From Sodaliphilus pleomorphus (lineage in GTDB: Bacteria > Bacteroidota > Bacteroidia > Bacteroidales > Muribaculaceae), in the NCBI RefSeq assembly GCF_009676955.1, contig NZ_CP045696.1:248001-312000 (forward strand): a stretch of DNA of 64,000 nucleotides, read 5' to 3'. Under the pieces are notes generated by a model. It ran no database searches and was not told the origin of the DNA. It was given only the letters and a program-made list of their open reading frames with translations. The position numbers and the translations under genes are program-made. Positions 37,235 to 45,307 of this stretch are shown one piece after another. The stretch's first letter is position 1, and every line of letters starts with the position of its first letter.

Positions 37235-37851
37235 AACGGCAGGTACACGACTTTCTTGGTTTTGAAATAAGGCTCGTCAAAATAGTTCTTCAGCTCATCG
37301 ATGAGCACCTCGTTGCGAAATGGCCTCACCTCTTGTGTGAGGTCACCACCCTTGAGGCACAATATGCCGTTGGGTATGGCATTGTGCTGCTCCTTGGCAA
37401 TGAGCCTTTTCACCAGGGGAACGATCTGCGACAAGTCCATCACTGCTCGACTTGTCACAAAGTCGTATTGCCCTTTCACCTCCCTCACGTCGCCGTGCTG
37501 GAAAGTCACATTGCTCAATCCAGCCTGCTCGGCAATGTCGCGTGCAACCTTGAGCTTCTTGCCCACCCGGTCGACAAGATGAAAACTGACCTCGGGGAAG
37601 TAAATGGCCAAGGGAATACCTGGGAAACCGCCACCCGTGCCAAGGTCGAGAACCCTGGTGCCAGGAGTAAATTTTACAAATTTCACGAGTCCCAGCGAGT
37701 GTAGCAGGTGATTGACCTCAAGGTTGTCGATATCTTTGCGCGAGATCACATTGATTTTGGCATTCCACTCGGGATAGAGTCGCTCGGCGACGGCCAGCTG
37801 CTGCTGTTGCAGGGCAGTGAGAGATGGGAAATATTTGAGTATGGTAAGCAT
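37231..37851 (-). CDS. rsmG: 16S rRNA (guanine-527-N7)-methyltransferase RsmG
   Basis: The 206-residue protein has the S-adenosylmethionine (SAM) motif VLDLGTGGGFPGIPLA (about residues 69-84), followed by FHLVDRVGKKLKV and FVTSRAVMDLSQ, all typical of RsmG (GidB). It methylates G527 of 16S rRNA. It begins 18 bp after the upstream lipoprotein gene and overlaps the metallohydrolase by four bases, so the three genes form one operon. Confidence 0.94.
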   Translation of the reverse strand: MLTILKYFPSLTALQQQQLAVAERLYPEWNAKINVISRKDIDNLEVNHLLHSLGLVKFVKFTPGTRVLDLGTGGGFPGIPLAIYFPEVSFHLVDRVGKKLKVARDIAEQAGLSNVTFQHGDVREVKGQYDFVTSRAVMDLSQIVPLVKRLIAKEQHNAIPNGILCLKGGDLTQEVRPFRNEVLIDELKNYFDEPYFKTKKVVYLPL

Positions 37852-37869
37852 CGTGAGGGTGGGGAAAAT

Positions 37870-38703
37870 TTAGAACCGTTTCAATACCGACTTGTCGCTT
37901 GCCCAGCGCTTCAGCGTGGCATAGTCGAGCGTGATCTTGGGTTCGAGATTGGCGTCGGCCGCGAGCTCTTGGGGAAGATAGCTCCACGTCACACCATTCT
38001 CGCCGAAACAGAAATTGGTGGTGAGCGTGAGGTTGTCGATATTGAAAAAGCCCAAATCATTGAGCTCGTCGCTGTTCTTAGCCCTGTTTTGTGTCATGAG
38101 TTGCTGCTTGAGCGCCTTACACACGGCCCCGAAAGCATCGCTGCGAAACATGCTCAAGTCGATGGGAGCAATGTTTTTCAAGTCGATATTGTAATACTGG
38201 TGTGTCTTAGACGACACTTCATCTTTCTTCACAGTCTCTTCCTTGCACAGCGTGAGAATGTCGTGCTGGTGGTAAGCGATGGTGATGTTTACGGCAATAA
38301 GTATTCGGTCGGACACGGCTCCCTCGGCTACGGCATACTCGTTGACATCGGTGCTGTCGAGCGAATTGCTGTTGAGCGTGGCGCGCGTATACTCCTTGAG
38401 CGCATCGTCGATGTCGAGGCTGTCGTTGCCCTCAAGCACCATCCGCGTGAAGAGCTTCTGCAACTTGGCGGTCGATGCCTTGTCGATGAAAAACTTGGGA
38501 TAGGTGACCGACACGTCGACAAACTCCATGCAAACCTTGCCATTGCTGCGCTTGAAGCTGGCTGTGTCGCTCATTTTCACACTGGTGAGCGAAATAGGAT
38601 ACTGGCTTGTTGTGCCGTCGGTCACCGTAGCAGCCTTCTTGGTGCAACTGCAAAGGAGCGACAACGCAACTATCATGAAGATTAAAAAAGGTGTTCTTTT
38701 CAT
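37870..38703 (-). CDS. Lipoprotein with RsiV-like (DUF3298) domain
   Basis: The 277-residue protein has a lipoprotein signal (LCSC, C20). The remainder, with FVDVSVTYPKFF, LQKLFTRMVLEG and NIDNLTLTTNFCFGENGVTWSYLPQE, resembles the DUF4163/DUF3298 pair found in RsiV and in many Bacteroidales envelope lipoproteins; in RsiV this fold binds lysozyme. No sigma factor is adjacent, so a ligand role is only a possibility. It is the first gene of the rsmG operon. Confidence 0.72.
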   Translation of the reverse strand: MKRTPFLIFMIVALSLLCSCTKKAATVTDGTTSQYPISLTSVKMSDTASFKRSNGKVCMEFVDVSVTYPKFFIDKASTAKLQKLFTRMVLEGNDSLDIDDALKEYTRATLNSNSLDSTDVNEYAVAEGAVSDRILIAVNITIAYHQHDILTLCKEETVKKDEVSSKTHQYYNIDLKNIAPIDLSMFRSDAFGAVCKALKQQLMTQNRAKNSDELNDLGFFNIDNLTLTTNFCFGENGVTWSYLPQELAADANLEPKITLDYATLKRWASDKSVLKRF

Positions 38704-38829
38704 TTTGTTGAGCCCATGTTAAATTTCATTTGATAAAATTACAAAAAAAAAACGATAACACCGAACACATTTTGCTCATTTTACTAAATAATTCAAATTA
38801 TTTTTTACTGCCGCAAAGCCAAAAAGCAG

Positions 38830-38837
38830 TATCTTTG
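38830..38837 (+). promoter_or_regulatory. -7 element of the polysaccharide-export gene
   Basis: TATCTTTG matches TAnnTTTG, 94 bp before the ATG at 38932. Confidence 0.5.
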
Positions 38838-38931
38838 CGACATGTAAAGTGCAAGACACTCGGCCTATGCTTTGCTTCACTGTGTACAACAGAAAAAAAG
38901 AAAAAAATAATATAACAAATATCACAAGACA

Positions 38932-39738
38932 ATGAAAATCAAATCTTTAATCATGATTACTGCAGCAGCGCTCATGCTGTGCAGCTGCAGCACGCCCAAA
39001 GGCATTACCTATCTGCAAGGCGTCGACTCGCTGCCCGACGAGGTGCTCAAGAGTGCAGCAGCCCACAACGAGCCCGTCGTGCAACCAGGCGACATGTTGC
39101 AAATCAACGTGTCGTCGAGCAACCCCGAAGTAGTAAAGCCGTTTAACAAGACCGAATATATTGCAACCTCGACCGGGGCCAACAACATCTCCAACGGCGA
39201 CAACTCGATCTATTTTTACCTGGTAGACAACAACGGCTATATCGACTTTCCCTTGCTGGGACACATCAAAATAGGCGGAATGACGCAGGCTGCCGCTCAA
39301 AACTACATTGCCCATCTCATTTACCCAAAGTATATCACCGAATGCCCAAATGTTGAAATCCGCTTCCAGAATTTTCATGTCTACACTATGGGAGAGGTAA
39401 ACAATCCGGGAATGGTTAAAGCAAGCAACGGTCGCATCAACGTGCTCGAGGCAATTGCCCAAAGCGGTGACCTCACCATCACCGGCCGTCGCGACAATGT
39501 GATGATCATCCATACCAATGCCGATGGCAGCCGAGAGGTGAGCCGGGTGAACCTTAACGACAAGAACACCATTGTTTCGCCCAACTTCAACTTGCGGCAG
39601 AATGATATTGTCTATGTCGAGCCCAATGCATCTAAGCAACGCAGCAGTTTCTCGATACCGCCACAATGGCAATTCGGAACGAGCATACTGGGCATTGTTG
39701 TCTCGGTGGTGACACTGGTAGTGACCTTGACCAAATAA
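38932..39738 (+). CDS. Polysaccharide export lipoprotein, Wza/OPX type
   Basis: The 268-residue protein has a lipobox (LCSC, C19), the N-terminal poly_export domain (VVQPGDMLQINVSS, about 50-62; YIDFPLLGHIKIGGMT), then a soluble ligand-binding (SLBB) segment (FHVYTMGEVNNPGMV, about 145-160). The C-terminus has a hydrophobic helix (GTSILGIVVSVVTLVVTL) that may cross the outer membrane as in Wza. It should form the outer-membrane export channel for a capsular polysaccharide. A Wzc-type co-polymerase normally follows but is missing here; the gene is bounded by its own promoter and a strong terminator, so it is an orphan. Confidence 0.88.
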   Translation: MKIKSLIMITAAALMLCSCSTPKGITYLQGVDSLPDEVLKSAAAHNEPVVQPGDMLQINVSSSNPEVVKPFNKTEYIATSTGANNISNGDNSIYFYLVDNNGYIDFPLLGHIKIGGMTQAAAQNYIAHLIYPKYITECPNVEIRFQNFHVYTMGEVNNPGMVKASNGRINVLEAIAQSGDLTITGRRDNVMIIHTNADGSREVSRVNLNDKNTIVSPNFNLRQNDIVYVEPNASKQRSSFSIPPQWQFGTSILGIVVSVVTLVVTLTK

Positions 39739-39776
39739 CACACCACATGGCGTTTTAAACGCCGTGCCCCTTGTGA

Positions 39777-39821
39777 GAGCAGGGACTGTGCCGACCATGG
39801 CACAGTCCCTGCTCTATTCTT
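39777..39821 (+). terminator. Intrinsic terminator of the export lipoprotein gene
   Basis: GAGCAGGGACTGTGCC (39777-39792) pairs perfectly over 16 bp with GGCACAGTCCCTGCTC (39799-39814), followed by TATTCTT. Confidence 0.8.
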
Positions 39822-39890
39822 GCCCTGCAACGCTCACAACTGCGGGGCGAGTTTCTGGGCTGCAGCTCGGCCACCCAAGGCTGTCGAGCT

Positions 39891-40343
39891 TCATTTCAAG
39901 TCGTTGCGACGCTTGAATGTCAACGTTGTCTTGGAGTCGCCGTTTTCCCACTTGCGCAAGACCATGGTTGTGGCCGTGAGTTTTTCTACAACATATCGGT
40001 CATCATTCTCCCATGGGTCGACACCGTTGATGTCGCCTTTATAGGTAATGTCGAGATAGACCTGAGTATCGTTGTCGGGATCCGACACATGCCAGTCGTA
40101 GACCTTGTCATTCACGCGGCCGCCCTGAGCGGTGAGATAGTAGGTTGTCAATTGGCCCCACGACCATGTCGACTCGTCTTGTGTCGCAAAGCTGTAGATA
40201 TAGGGTGAAGTCGCATCGCTGCCACTGGTGAGTTCCCACTGGCCTTTAATCAATTTGGTGTCGATTTTCTCGTCATCATCGCCACAACTGCCCGCCGTGA
40301 CCAGCAAGACGGCAAGCAACAACAATAGTGTAATTTTTCTCAT
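39891..40343 (-). CDS. Small surface lipoprotein (lipocalin-like size)
   Basis: Start set at 40343 because MRKITLLLLLAVLLVTAGSC is a complete lipoprotein signal (C20); an in-frame ATG at 40412 precedes the likely promoter (TATTTTTG, 40378-40371). The 150-residue product continues GDDDEK just after the cysteine, an acidic stretch like the lipoprotein export signal that sends Bacteroidetes lipoproteins to the cell surface. The rest (KGQWELTSGSD, then several strands ending TTLTFKRRN) resembles small lipocalin-like domains. It lies at the edge of the PUL but has its own promoter; a link to glycan use is not shown. Confidence 0.65.
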   Translation of the reverse strand: MRKITLLLLLAVLLVTAGSCGDDDEKIDTKLIKGQWELTSGSDATSPYIYSFATQDESTWSWGQLTTYYLTAQGGRVNDKVYDWHVSDPDNDTQVYLDITYKGDINGVDPWENDDRYVVEKLTATTMVLRKWENGDSKTTLTFKRRNDLK

Positions 40344-40370
40344 ATCGGTTTGCTGTGTTTTGTTACGCGG

Positions 40371-40378
40371 CAAAAATA
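40371..40378 (-). promoter_or_regulatory. -7 element of the small lipoprotein gene
   Basis: Minus strand TATTTTTG, a TAnnTTTG match, 27 bp before the ATG at 40343. Confidence 0.4.
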
Positions 40379-40444
40379 CACAAAACGAATCAGAACAATG
40401 CAACATCAGCAATAAAAATTTCCAATTTCAAAACCACAAAACGA

Positions 40445-40487
40445 GCACGCCACACTGGTACAGCATCTTATATCCAGTGTGGCGTGC
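40445..40487 (-). terminator. Terminator at the end of the PUL
   Basis: GCACGCCACACTGG (40445-40458) pairs perfectly with CCAGTGTGGCGTGC (40474-40487); on the minus strand TCGTTTTGTGGTTTTG follows. It lies 78 bp after the stop of the last PUL gene. Confidence 0.75.
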
Positions 40488-40565
40488 AGTTGCAGCACCT
40501 TGCAGGTGCCATCAATCACTAACTATCACGACTAATGTATTTTTTTCTGCATCTTGCCAAGGGCA

Positions 40566-42710
40566 CTACTTGAGAGTCTTGGATACGGTCTTGGTGCCAT
40601 CGGCGCGAGAAGAAACCACAATATTGAACCCATGGAATGGCGTGCTGGCCTGCTGGCCTGCGGCGTTGTAGTAAACAACGCTTGTCACTGCATTTGAAAC
40701 ATTCACATCGGCAACAGCGGTGGGCTCACCTGGCTTCTTGAACGCATAGATATTGCCCACGACGAAGGTCAGCGTGCCGTCACCGTTGGCAAAGCCGTCG
40801 CTTGCATCGGCATCGGCTACATGAGCGATAGTGCTCACATACTTGATTTGATAAAGCGACTTCATGTCGGTGCCGCGAGCAATAATGCTGTCGATGGGCA
40901 GGCTGATGTTGTTCCACTCACCTGCAACCAAGTTGCATTCAAAACCTTTCTCTGGTTGATTTCCACCCGTGGCTGCACTGTTGATGGGCACCACAGTGAG
41001 CCGGGCATTGGCTGCAGCATAAACATCGAAATGCAACGTGTCTTGTGTCGATACATCGACCGTGCCAAATTGAGAACCGTAATAAGTAAAGTTGCGAATC
41101 ACAAAGGCTTCGTCACCATTTATGTCGATTGCTTTGCCCGAGTTGTCCGAGCCTCCCCAGCTGTACCATCCATAGCCCTCAGCTGTGCCGAGTGCAGAGC
41201 CATAGATGGCGACATAAGATGTGGCTGCCGGCGTGGGCACACTGGGCATTGACGGCGTAGTCACGTTGAGTTTCACCGTGTCGGTGACATTCACCCCGTC
41301 GCTTGCCGTGATGCCAAGCGAATAGGCCGTGGCAGGCTCAAGTTGCAGCGTCTGCAACACCACTGCGCCACTGGCACCCGAAGCCGTCACATCGATACCA
41401 TGAGAACCATCAACGACATGATAGGTAATGGTAGAGGCCACATCGTCGGACGCCTTGAGATTGACAATAGCCGATAGCGGCGTCAATGCACCCAGCGTGG
41501 CAGTAAAGTCGGCAGGAGCATTGCTGTCGGCAATGGGCGTCTTGCCCGAGCCATAGACTCTGAACTCGATGATGGAAACGCCATAGTCGGTTGCAGGCGA
41601 CGTGCTGTTGAATTTCACATAGCGAACCTGGCTGTTGGACGCGGGGGCATAATAGTAGTAACGACCACCCTGGAAGCCCGAAAGTCCACTCACCGACTCT
41701 CCCGTTGCCCATACCTTGCCATCCTTGGAGAACTCGATGGTGAAAGCTGCCGGGTTGGCATTTTCAAAGTACAGCTCCATTGCATCGATATCATAGTAGG
41801 CAGCGAGATCGGCAATCACATAGGCAGGAGCCTCGCTCGAAACCGGTGTGCCGCTTGCCCACCGAGTGCCCTCGTTCTCATCAAAGGCCATTGTGGCAGT
41901 CAAGCCGTCGGCCTCTCCGCTTTTAGCACTCAGCTTGCCTTGAGCAAGATTAAGGCCTTCATAGGCATAGATGCGGGCGGTATCGGTTTTGTCGCCGAGT
42001 GTTGCAGCAATCACCGACAACCCCTTGGCCGAAGGGGTGAATGTCTTCCCGTCGGCACTCACGGTGCCTCCAGCCCCCGTGACAGTGAACTTGGCACCAC
42101 TGGTATCATATTCAAGCCCATCCTGGTCAAGAGCAGTCAAGGTCATTGGCACTGCCGAGCCCACGGCTGCAAGCCCGAGAGAGGCGTCATTCTTGCCAGG
42201 GGTTGCAGGGGCATAGGACAGGGTGGTGAGTGTTGACTGTGCCGAAGCTTCAAACACACGAAACTCCCAAAAACTATACCCATAGCCAGTGCCGCGTGCG
42301 GTGCCCACAAACTCAACGTAGCGATACTTCTTGTCGCCATCGAGTCTCAGCGTCTGAGTGTGAGGAAAATCAGAAAGCGACTGATCGGTGACAGTAGCAA
42401 TCGTGACGCCACCCGTAATGTAACCGTCATCACCCACATTGTCGCCTGCCACAATAGTGAATGACTTGCCATAGGCACCTTCCCACACAATCTGAATGGT
42501 GTTGAAAGTGAGGGGCTCGCCTAAGTCAACCTGCCACTTCTGCGGGTCCTTTCCGTGCTCCGATTCCCAACGCGTGCCCAGGTTGCCGTCGTTGCCTTGC
42601 GAGGCTGTGCCCGAACTGGCAATCGACGTCTTCCCTTCGGCCAGATTAGTCTGTGCCAGCATCGACCACGATGTCAATGCCAGGAGTAATAAAAGGAAAA
42701 CTTTTTTCAT
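40566..42710 (-). CDS. Secreted discoidin (F5/8 type C) multi-domain glycan-binding-type protein
   Basis: The 714-residue protein, last gene of the PUL, has a signal peptide ending SMLAQ (no lipobox). Two discoidin/CBM32-like domains are seen (about 20-160, starting NLAEGKTSIASSG; about 255-395, starting NLAQGKLSAKSGE), with a bacterial Ig-like segment between and a fibronectin-III-like segment after. Residues 496-663 are a copy of a module also found twice in the protein at 48523-50010 ('module B': FTYYGSQF, ANGDGTLTFVVGNIY). The end (VVYYNAAGQQAS...GFNIVVSS...DGTKTV) resembles a type IX secretion tail. No catalytic domain is visible, so binding of glucan or cell wall is inferred. Confidence 0.78.
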   Translation of the reverse strand: MKKVFLLLLLALTSWSMLAQTNLAEGKTSIASSGTASQGNDGNLGTRWESEHGKDPQKWQVDLGEPLTFNTIQIVWEGAYGKSFTIVAGDNVGDDGYITGGVTIATVTDQSLSDFPHTQTLRLDGDKKYRYVEFVGTARGTGYGYSFWEFRVFEASAQSTLTTLSYAPATPGKNDASLGLAAVGSAVPMTLTALDQDGLEYDTSGAKFTVTGAGGTVSADGKTFTPSAKGLSVIAATLGDKTDTARIYAYEGLNLAQGKLSAKSGEADGLTATMAFDENEGTRWASGTPVSSEAPAYVIADLAAYYDIDAMELYFENANPAAFTIEFSKDGKVWATGESVSGLSGFQGGRYYYYAPASNSQVRYVKFNSTSPATDYGVSIIEFRVYGSGKTPIADSNAPADFTATLGALTPLSAIVNLKASDDVASTITYHVVDGSHGIDVTASGASGAVVLQTLQLEPATAYSLGITASDGVNVTDTVKLNVTTPSMPSVPTPAATSYVAIYGSALGTAEGYGWYSWGGSDNSGKAIDINGDEAFVIRNFTYYGSQFGTVDVSTQDTLHFDVYAAANARLTVVPINSAATGGNQPEKGFECNLVAGEWNNISLPIDSIIARGTDMKSLYQIKYVSTIAHVADADASDGFANGDGTLTFVVGNIYAFKKPGEPTAVADVNVSNAVTSVVYYNAAGQQASTPFHGFNIVVSSRADGTKTVSKTLK

Positions 42711-42774
42711 TGCTTTTTCAAGATTAAAGTTAACAATATTATGATGGAAAAATTAGTAAAAGGCGTGTTTCACA

Positions 42775-44229
42775 CTACTTGCTCAAGATGATATTGATCA
42801 ACGCCGTCACATCGCTCACGTTGACCAAGCCGTCGTGGTTAAGGTCGCACAGCATGTCGTCGTAGGCTGCCGAGCCCAGTATCTTGTTGATAAGGGCAGT
42901 AACGTCGGTCACATTTACCTGGCCGTCGCCATTGATATCGCCGCCAGCATCGCTGTCGAATCTGAACCAGTTGAACTTGCAATTGGTGCTTTGGCCACTC
43001 ACAATGCGAATGCGCACGTGTCCTGCCGGGAGAGTAGCCTTCATGGTCTGGGTCTTCCATTTGCCCACACTGCCTGTGGCATCGAGCACTTGTTCGGCCA
43101 CCTTTTGTCCGTTGGCAAAAATGCGTATTTTGGGGCTGAACAAGAACTCCTCGCTCGCCAGTCGCAGCGAGAAGGTGTAGCTGCCGGCACGCGGCACGTC
43201 GACAAGATACTCGGCCCAGTTGTTGACATCAAAACTACCCACTTGTATCTTTTGGCTGCTTTGGGTGTCGGTATTCACCTCCAGGGTGGGACCTGTCGAG
43301 TTCACCCAATCCTTGGCAGCAATCACCGCTCCCGCAGGGTGAAAATAAGTAGTGTCGTAGGACGACATGTTGACATATACCTGCCCCAATTGCGAGAGCG
43401 TGCCCCATGCCGGCTGATGTGTGAGCAGGTTTTGATTCACCAGCAAGCGATAGTAAGGAGGAGTCTCGGTACCCTTGGCCTTGAACCACGCATAGCGGTA
43501 CACCATGGTGTCGAGCTCCAAATCCTGAACCTTCAGCACCATGGAATTGAGTTGGGAGACCGAGTCGACCGTACCCTCCCAAGAGCAGAACTCGGTGAGC
43601 CACACCTTCTTGCCGAAGGTGCGGGCAAAGTCGTCGATAAAATTCATCATCGCCGTGTGACTATTCATATAGCTGTGCAGGGCCACATAGTCCATGCGCG
43701 GTTCCTTGCCGTAGAGCTTCTTATAGGCCTCGACAAACTTCGACAGCCACTCTTTGGGTTGATAAGTGACGCCATCGTTGATGGGGCCATCGGGAAAGTT
43801 GAGCGCCGGAGCCACAAGTTGCAGGTTGTAGTCGCGAGCAATAGCCTCAAGGGCTGGCCAGCGCTGTGCTGCCTGCTCGGGGGTCATATTGGCCTGGGCC
43901 TTGAAGTTGGGCTCGTTGAAGCCCAGCAGATACCTGGTGCCTGGATACTTAGAGAGCGAGTCGCGCAACGCCTGCTCGCTGAAGCCGCCGTTCCAGCACA
44001 TGGGCACAAACTCCATAATGCCGCCTGGCCGCAACTGCGAGGCCACATATCGAGCTGGATTGGTGCCCCAGTTGTAGGTCCACGACACGCCTGGAGCCAG
44101 AGCCTCGACCTCGGGCGCATGATTGAGGCCGTTCTCTCCCACTCCGCGCTTGGCACTTTTCTTCATTTGCCCCCACGCAGCCGGAGCAACAGCAAGCAGG
44201 GCTAAAATACATATCAAAATTTTTTTCAT
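42775..44229 (-). CDS. GH128-like endo-beta-1,3-glucanase with CBM6-like and dockerin-like domains
   Basis: The 484-residue protein has a signal peptide ending AWGQ (residue 21). Residues 27-300 match the GH128 (Asl1-like) glycosidase fold: YNWG, LLGFNEPN with the acid/base E106, and VWLTEFCSW with the nucleophile E213. GH128 enzymes cleave beta-1,3-glucan. Residues about 330-430 resemble a CBM6-like beta-sandwich (NWAEYLVDVPRAGSYTFSLR). The last 55 residues hold two dockerin-like calcium loops (DINGDGQVNVTDVTALINKILG and a second DLNHDGLVNVSDV). There is no lipobox. It lies 16 bp after the GH16 gene in the PUL operon and fits its beta-1,3-glucan theme. Confidence 0.83.
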   Translation of the reverse strand: MKKILICILALLAVAPAAWGQMKKSAKRGVGENGLNHAPEVEALAPGVSWTYNWGTNPARYVASQLRPGGIMEFVPMCWNGGFSEQALRDSLSKYPGTRYLLGFNEPNFKAQANMTPEQAAQRWPALEAIARDYNLQLVAPALNFPDGPINDGVTYQPKEWLSKFVEAYKKLYGKEPRMDYVALHSYMNSHTAMMNFIDDFARTFGKKVWLTEFCSWEGTVDSVSQLNSMVLKVQDLELDTMVYRYAWFKAKGTETPPYYRLLVNQNLLTHQPAWGTLSQLGQVYVNMSSYDTTYFHPAGAVIAAKDWVNSTGPTLEVNTDTQSSQKIQVGSFDVNNWAEYLVDVPRAGSYTFSLRLASEEFLFSPKIRIFANGQKVAEQVLDATGSVGKWKTQTMKATLPAGHVRIRIVSGQSTNCKFNWFRFDSDAGGDINGDGQVNVTDVTALINKILGSAAYDDMLCDLNHDGLVNVSDVTALINIILSK

Positions 44230-44245
44230 CGTTGCAGCATTATAA

Positions 44246-45307
44246 TTATCGATTGAATACTTTCTTTACTTCATCTCCCGTTTTCACAATGTAAATACCC
44301 TGATTCATCTCGCTCACGATATTGCCAAGGGTGTCGTATATCACAACAGGCTTGTCGGTGGGTGTAGTTGCCACATTGTCGATGCCGGCTCCCCAACCAT
44401 CGGGGATGGAAGCAGTGGCAGCCAAGTCGTCGCTGTCCTGATACACCCTCACCCAGTCGATATACATCTTGGCCTCGCCTTGTGCCAGGGCGGTAATGCC
44501 GGTCGAGCTCGTAATGCCCGTGAAATTACCCCCTACTGCAAGGTCATAGACAATGAAAAACTCATGTTGAAAGTAGTGTCCAGTTCCCCAGTCATTGCTG
44601 TAGTCGCTCACTCCCATTTTGTAATAGGGCTGCGCATCGGGATACTTGTCCTGGTCGAGATACATGCTCACATAGTCATCGTCCCACTCCAGGGTGAAGG
44701 TGTGAAACTCTCCGTCCTGCAAACTGTAATCACTGGTCGTGCTGCGGGCATAGTTGGGATACTGCCCCTGGCTGTTGTAGTAGCCCCAGTGGCAGGCACC
44801 GTTGAAAAAACTATCCTGAGTATTGTGTTTGATACCCTCGGCGTTTCCCATCTCCACGATATCGATCTCGCCACAACGGGGCCACCCCACCGAGCCAAAA
44901 TCATTGCCGAGCATCCAGAAGGCCGGCCACAGGCCATTGGCCGTGCTTGGCAACTTGATGCGACTCACAATCTTGCCATGCTTGAAGCAAGCCTTGCCGG
45001 CAGTATTCAATCGGCCCGAAGTGAACGCCTTGCCGTTATAGCTTTCCTTTTTAGCTGTGAGCACCAGGCAAACCGCTCCCGAGGCTGAATCGGTCTCAAA
45101 CGATATGTTTTGTCGGCGATAATATTGGAGTTCGTTATTTCCTCCGCCGTCGCCGTTTTCCTCAATGTTCCAAGCCTTTTCATCGAGCGCATTGTTGTTA
45201 AACTCATCGCTCCACACAAGTTTGTAATTGTGCTGTGCAACTGCATTGATCGAAATGCCAGCGATTGCAATCACAGCCAAAACTGACATGCTATAATAGT
45301 TGTTCAT
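44246..45307 (-). CDS. GH16 endo-beta-1,3(4)-glucanase (laminarinase-like)
   Basis: The 353-residue protein has a signal peptide ending NAVAQ (residue 25). The GH16 catalytic domain (about 27-290) shows LVWSDEF, NNELQYY, and GLWPAFWMLGND; the active site is E147-I-D149-I-V-E152, with E147 as nucleophile and E152 as acid/base. The residue spacing ExDxxE without an extra Met is typical of bacterial beta-glucanases of this clan. The last 45 residues (VVIYDTLGNIV...GIYIVKTGDEVKKV) resemble a type A type IX secretion sorting domain. Its ATG touches the stop of the preceding GH16 gene with no gap. Confidence 0.9.
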   Translation of the reverse strand: MNNYYSMSVLAVIAIAGISINAVAQHNYKLVWSDEFNNNALDEKAWNIEENGDGGGNNELQYYRRQNISFETDSASGAVCLVLTAKKESYNGKAFTSGRLNTAGKACFKHGKIVSRIKLPSTANGLWPAFWMLGNDFGSVGWPRCGEIDIVEMGNAEGIKHNTQDSFFNGACHWGYYNSQGQYPNYARSTTSDYSLQDGEFHTFTLEWDDDYVSMYLDQDKYPDAQPYYKMGVSDYSNDWGTGHYFQHEFFIVYDLAVGGNFTGITSSTGITALAQGEAKMYIDWVRVYQDSDDLAATASIPDGWGAGIDNVATTPTDKPVVIYDTLGNIVSEMNQGIYIVKTGDEVKKVFNR

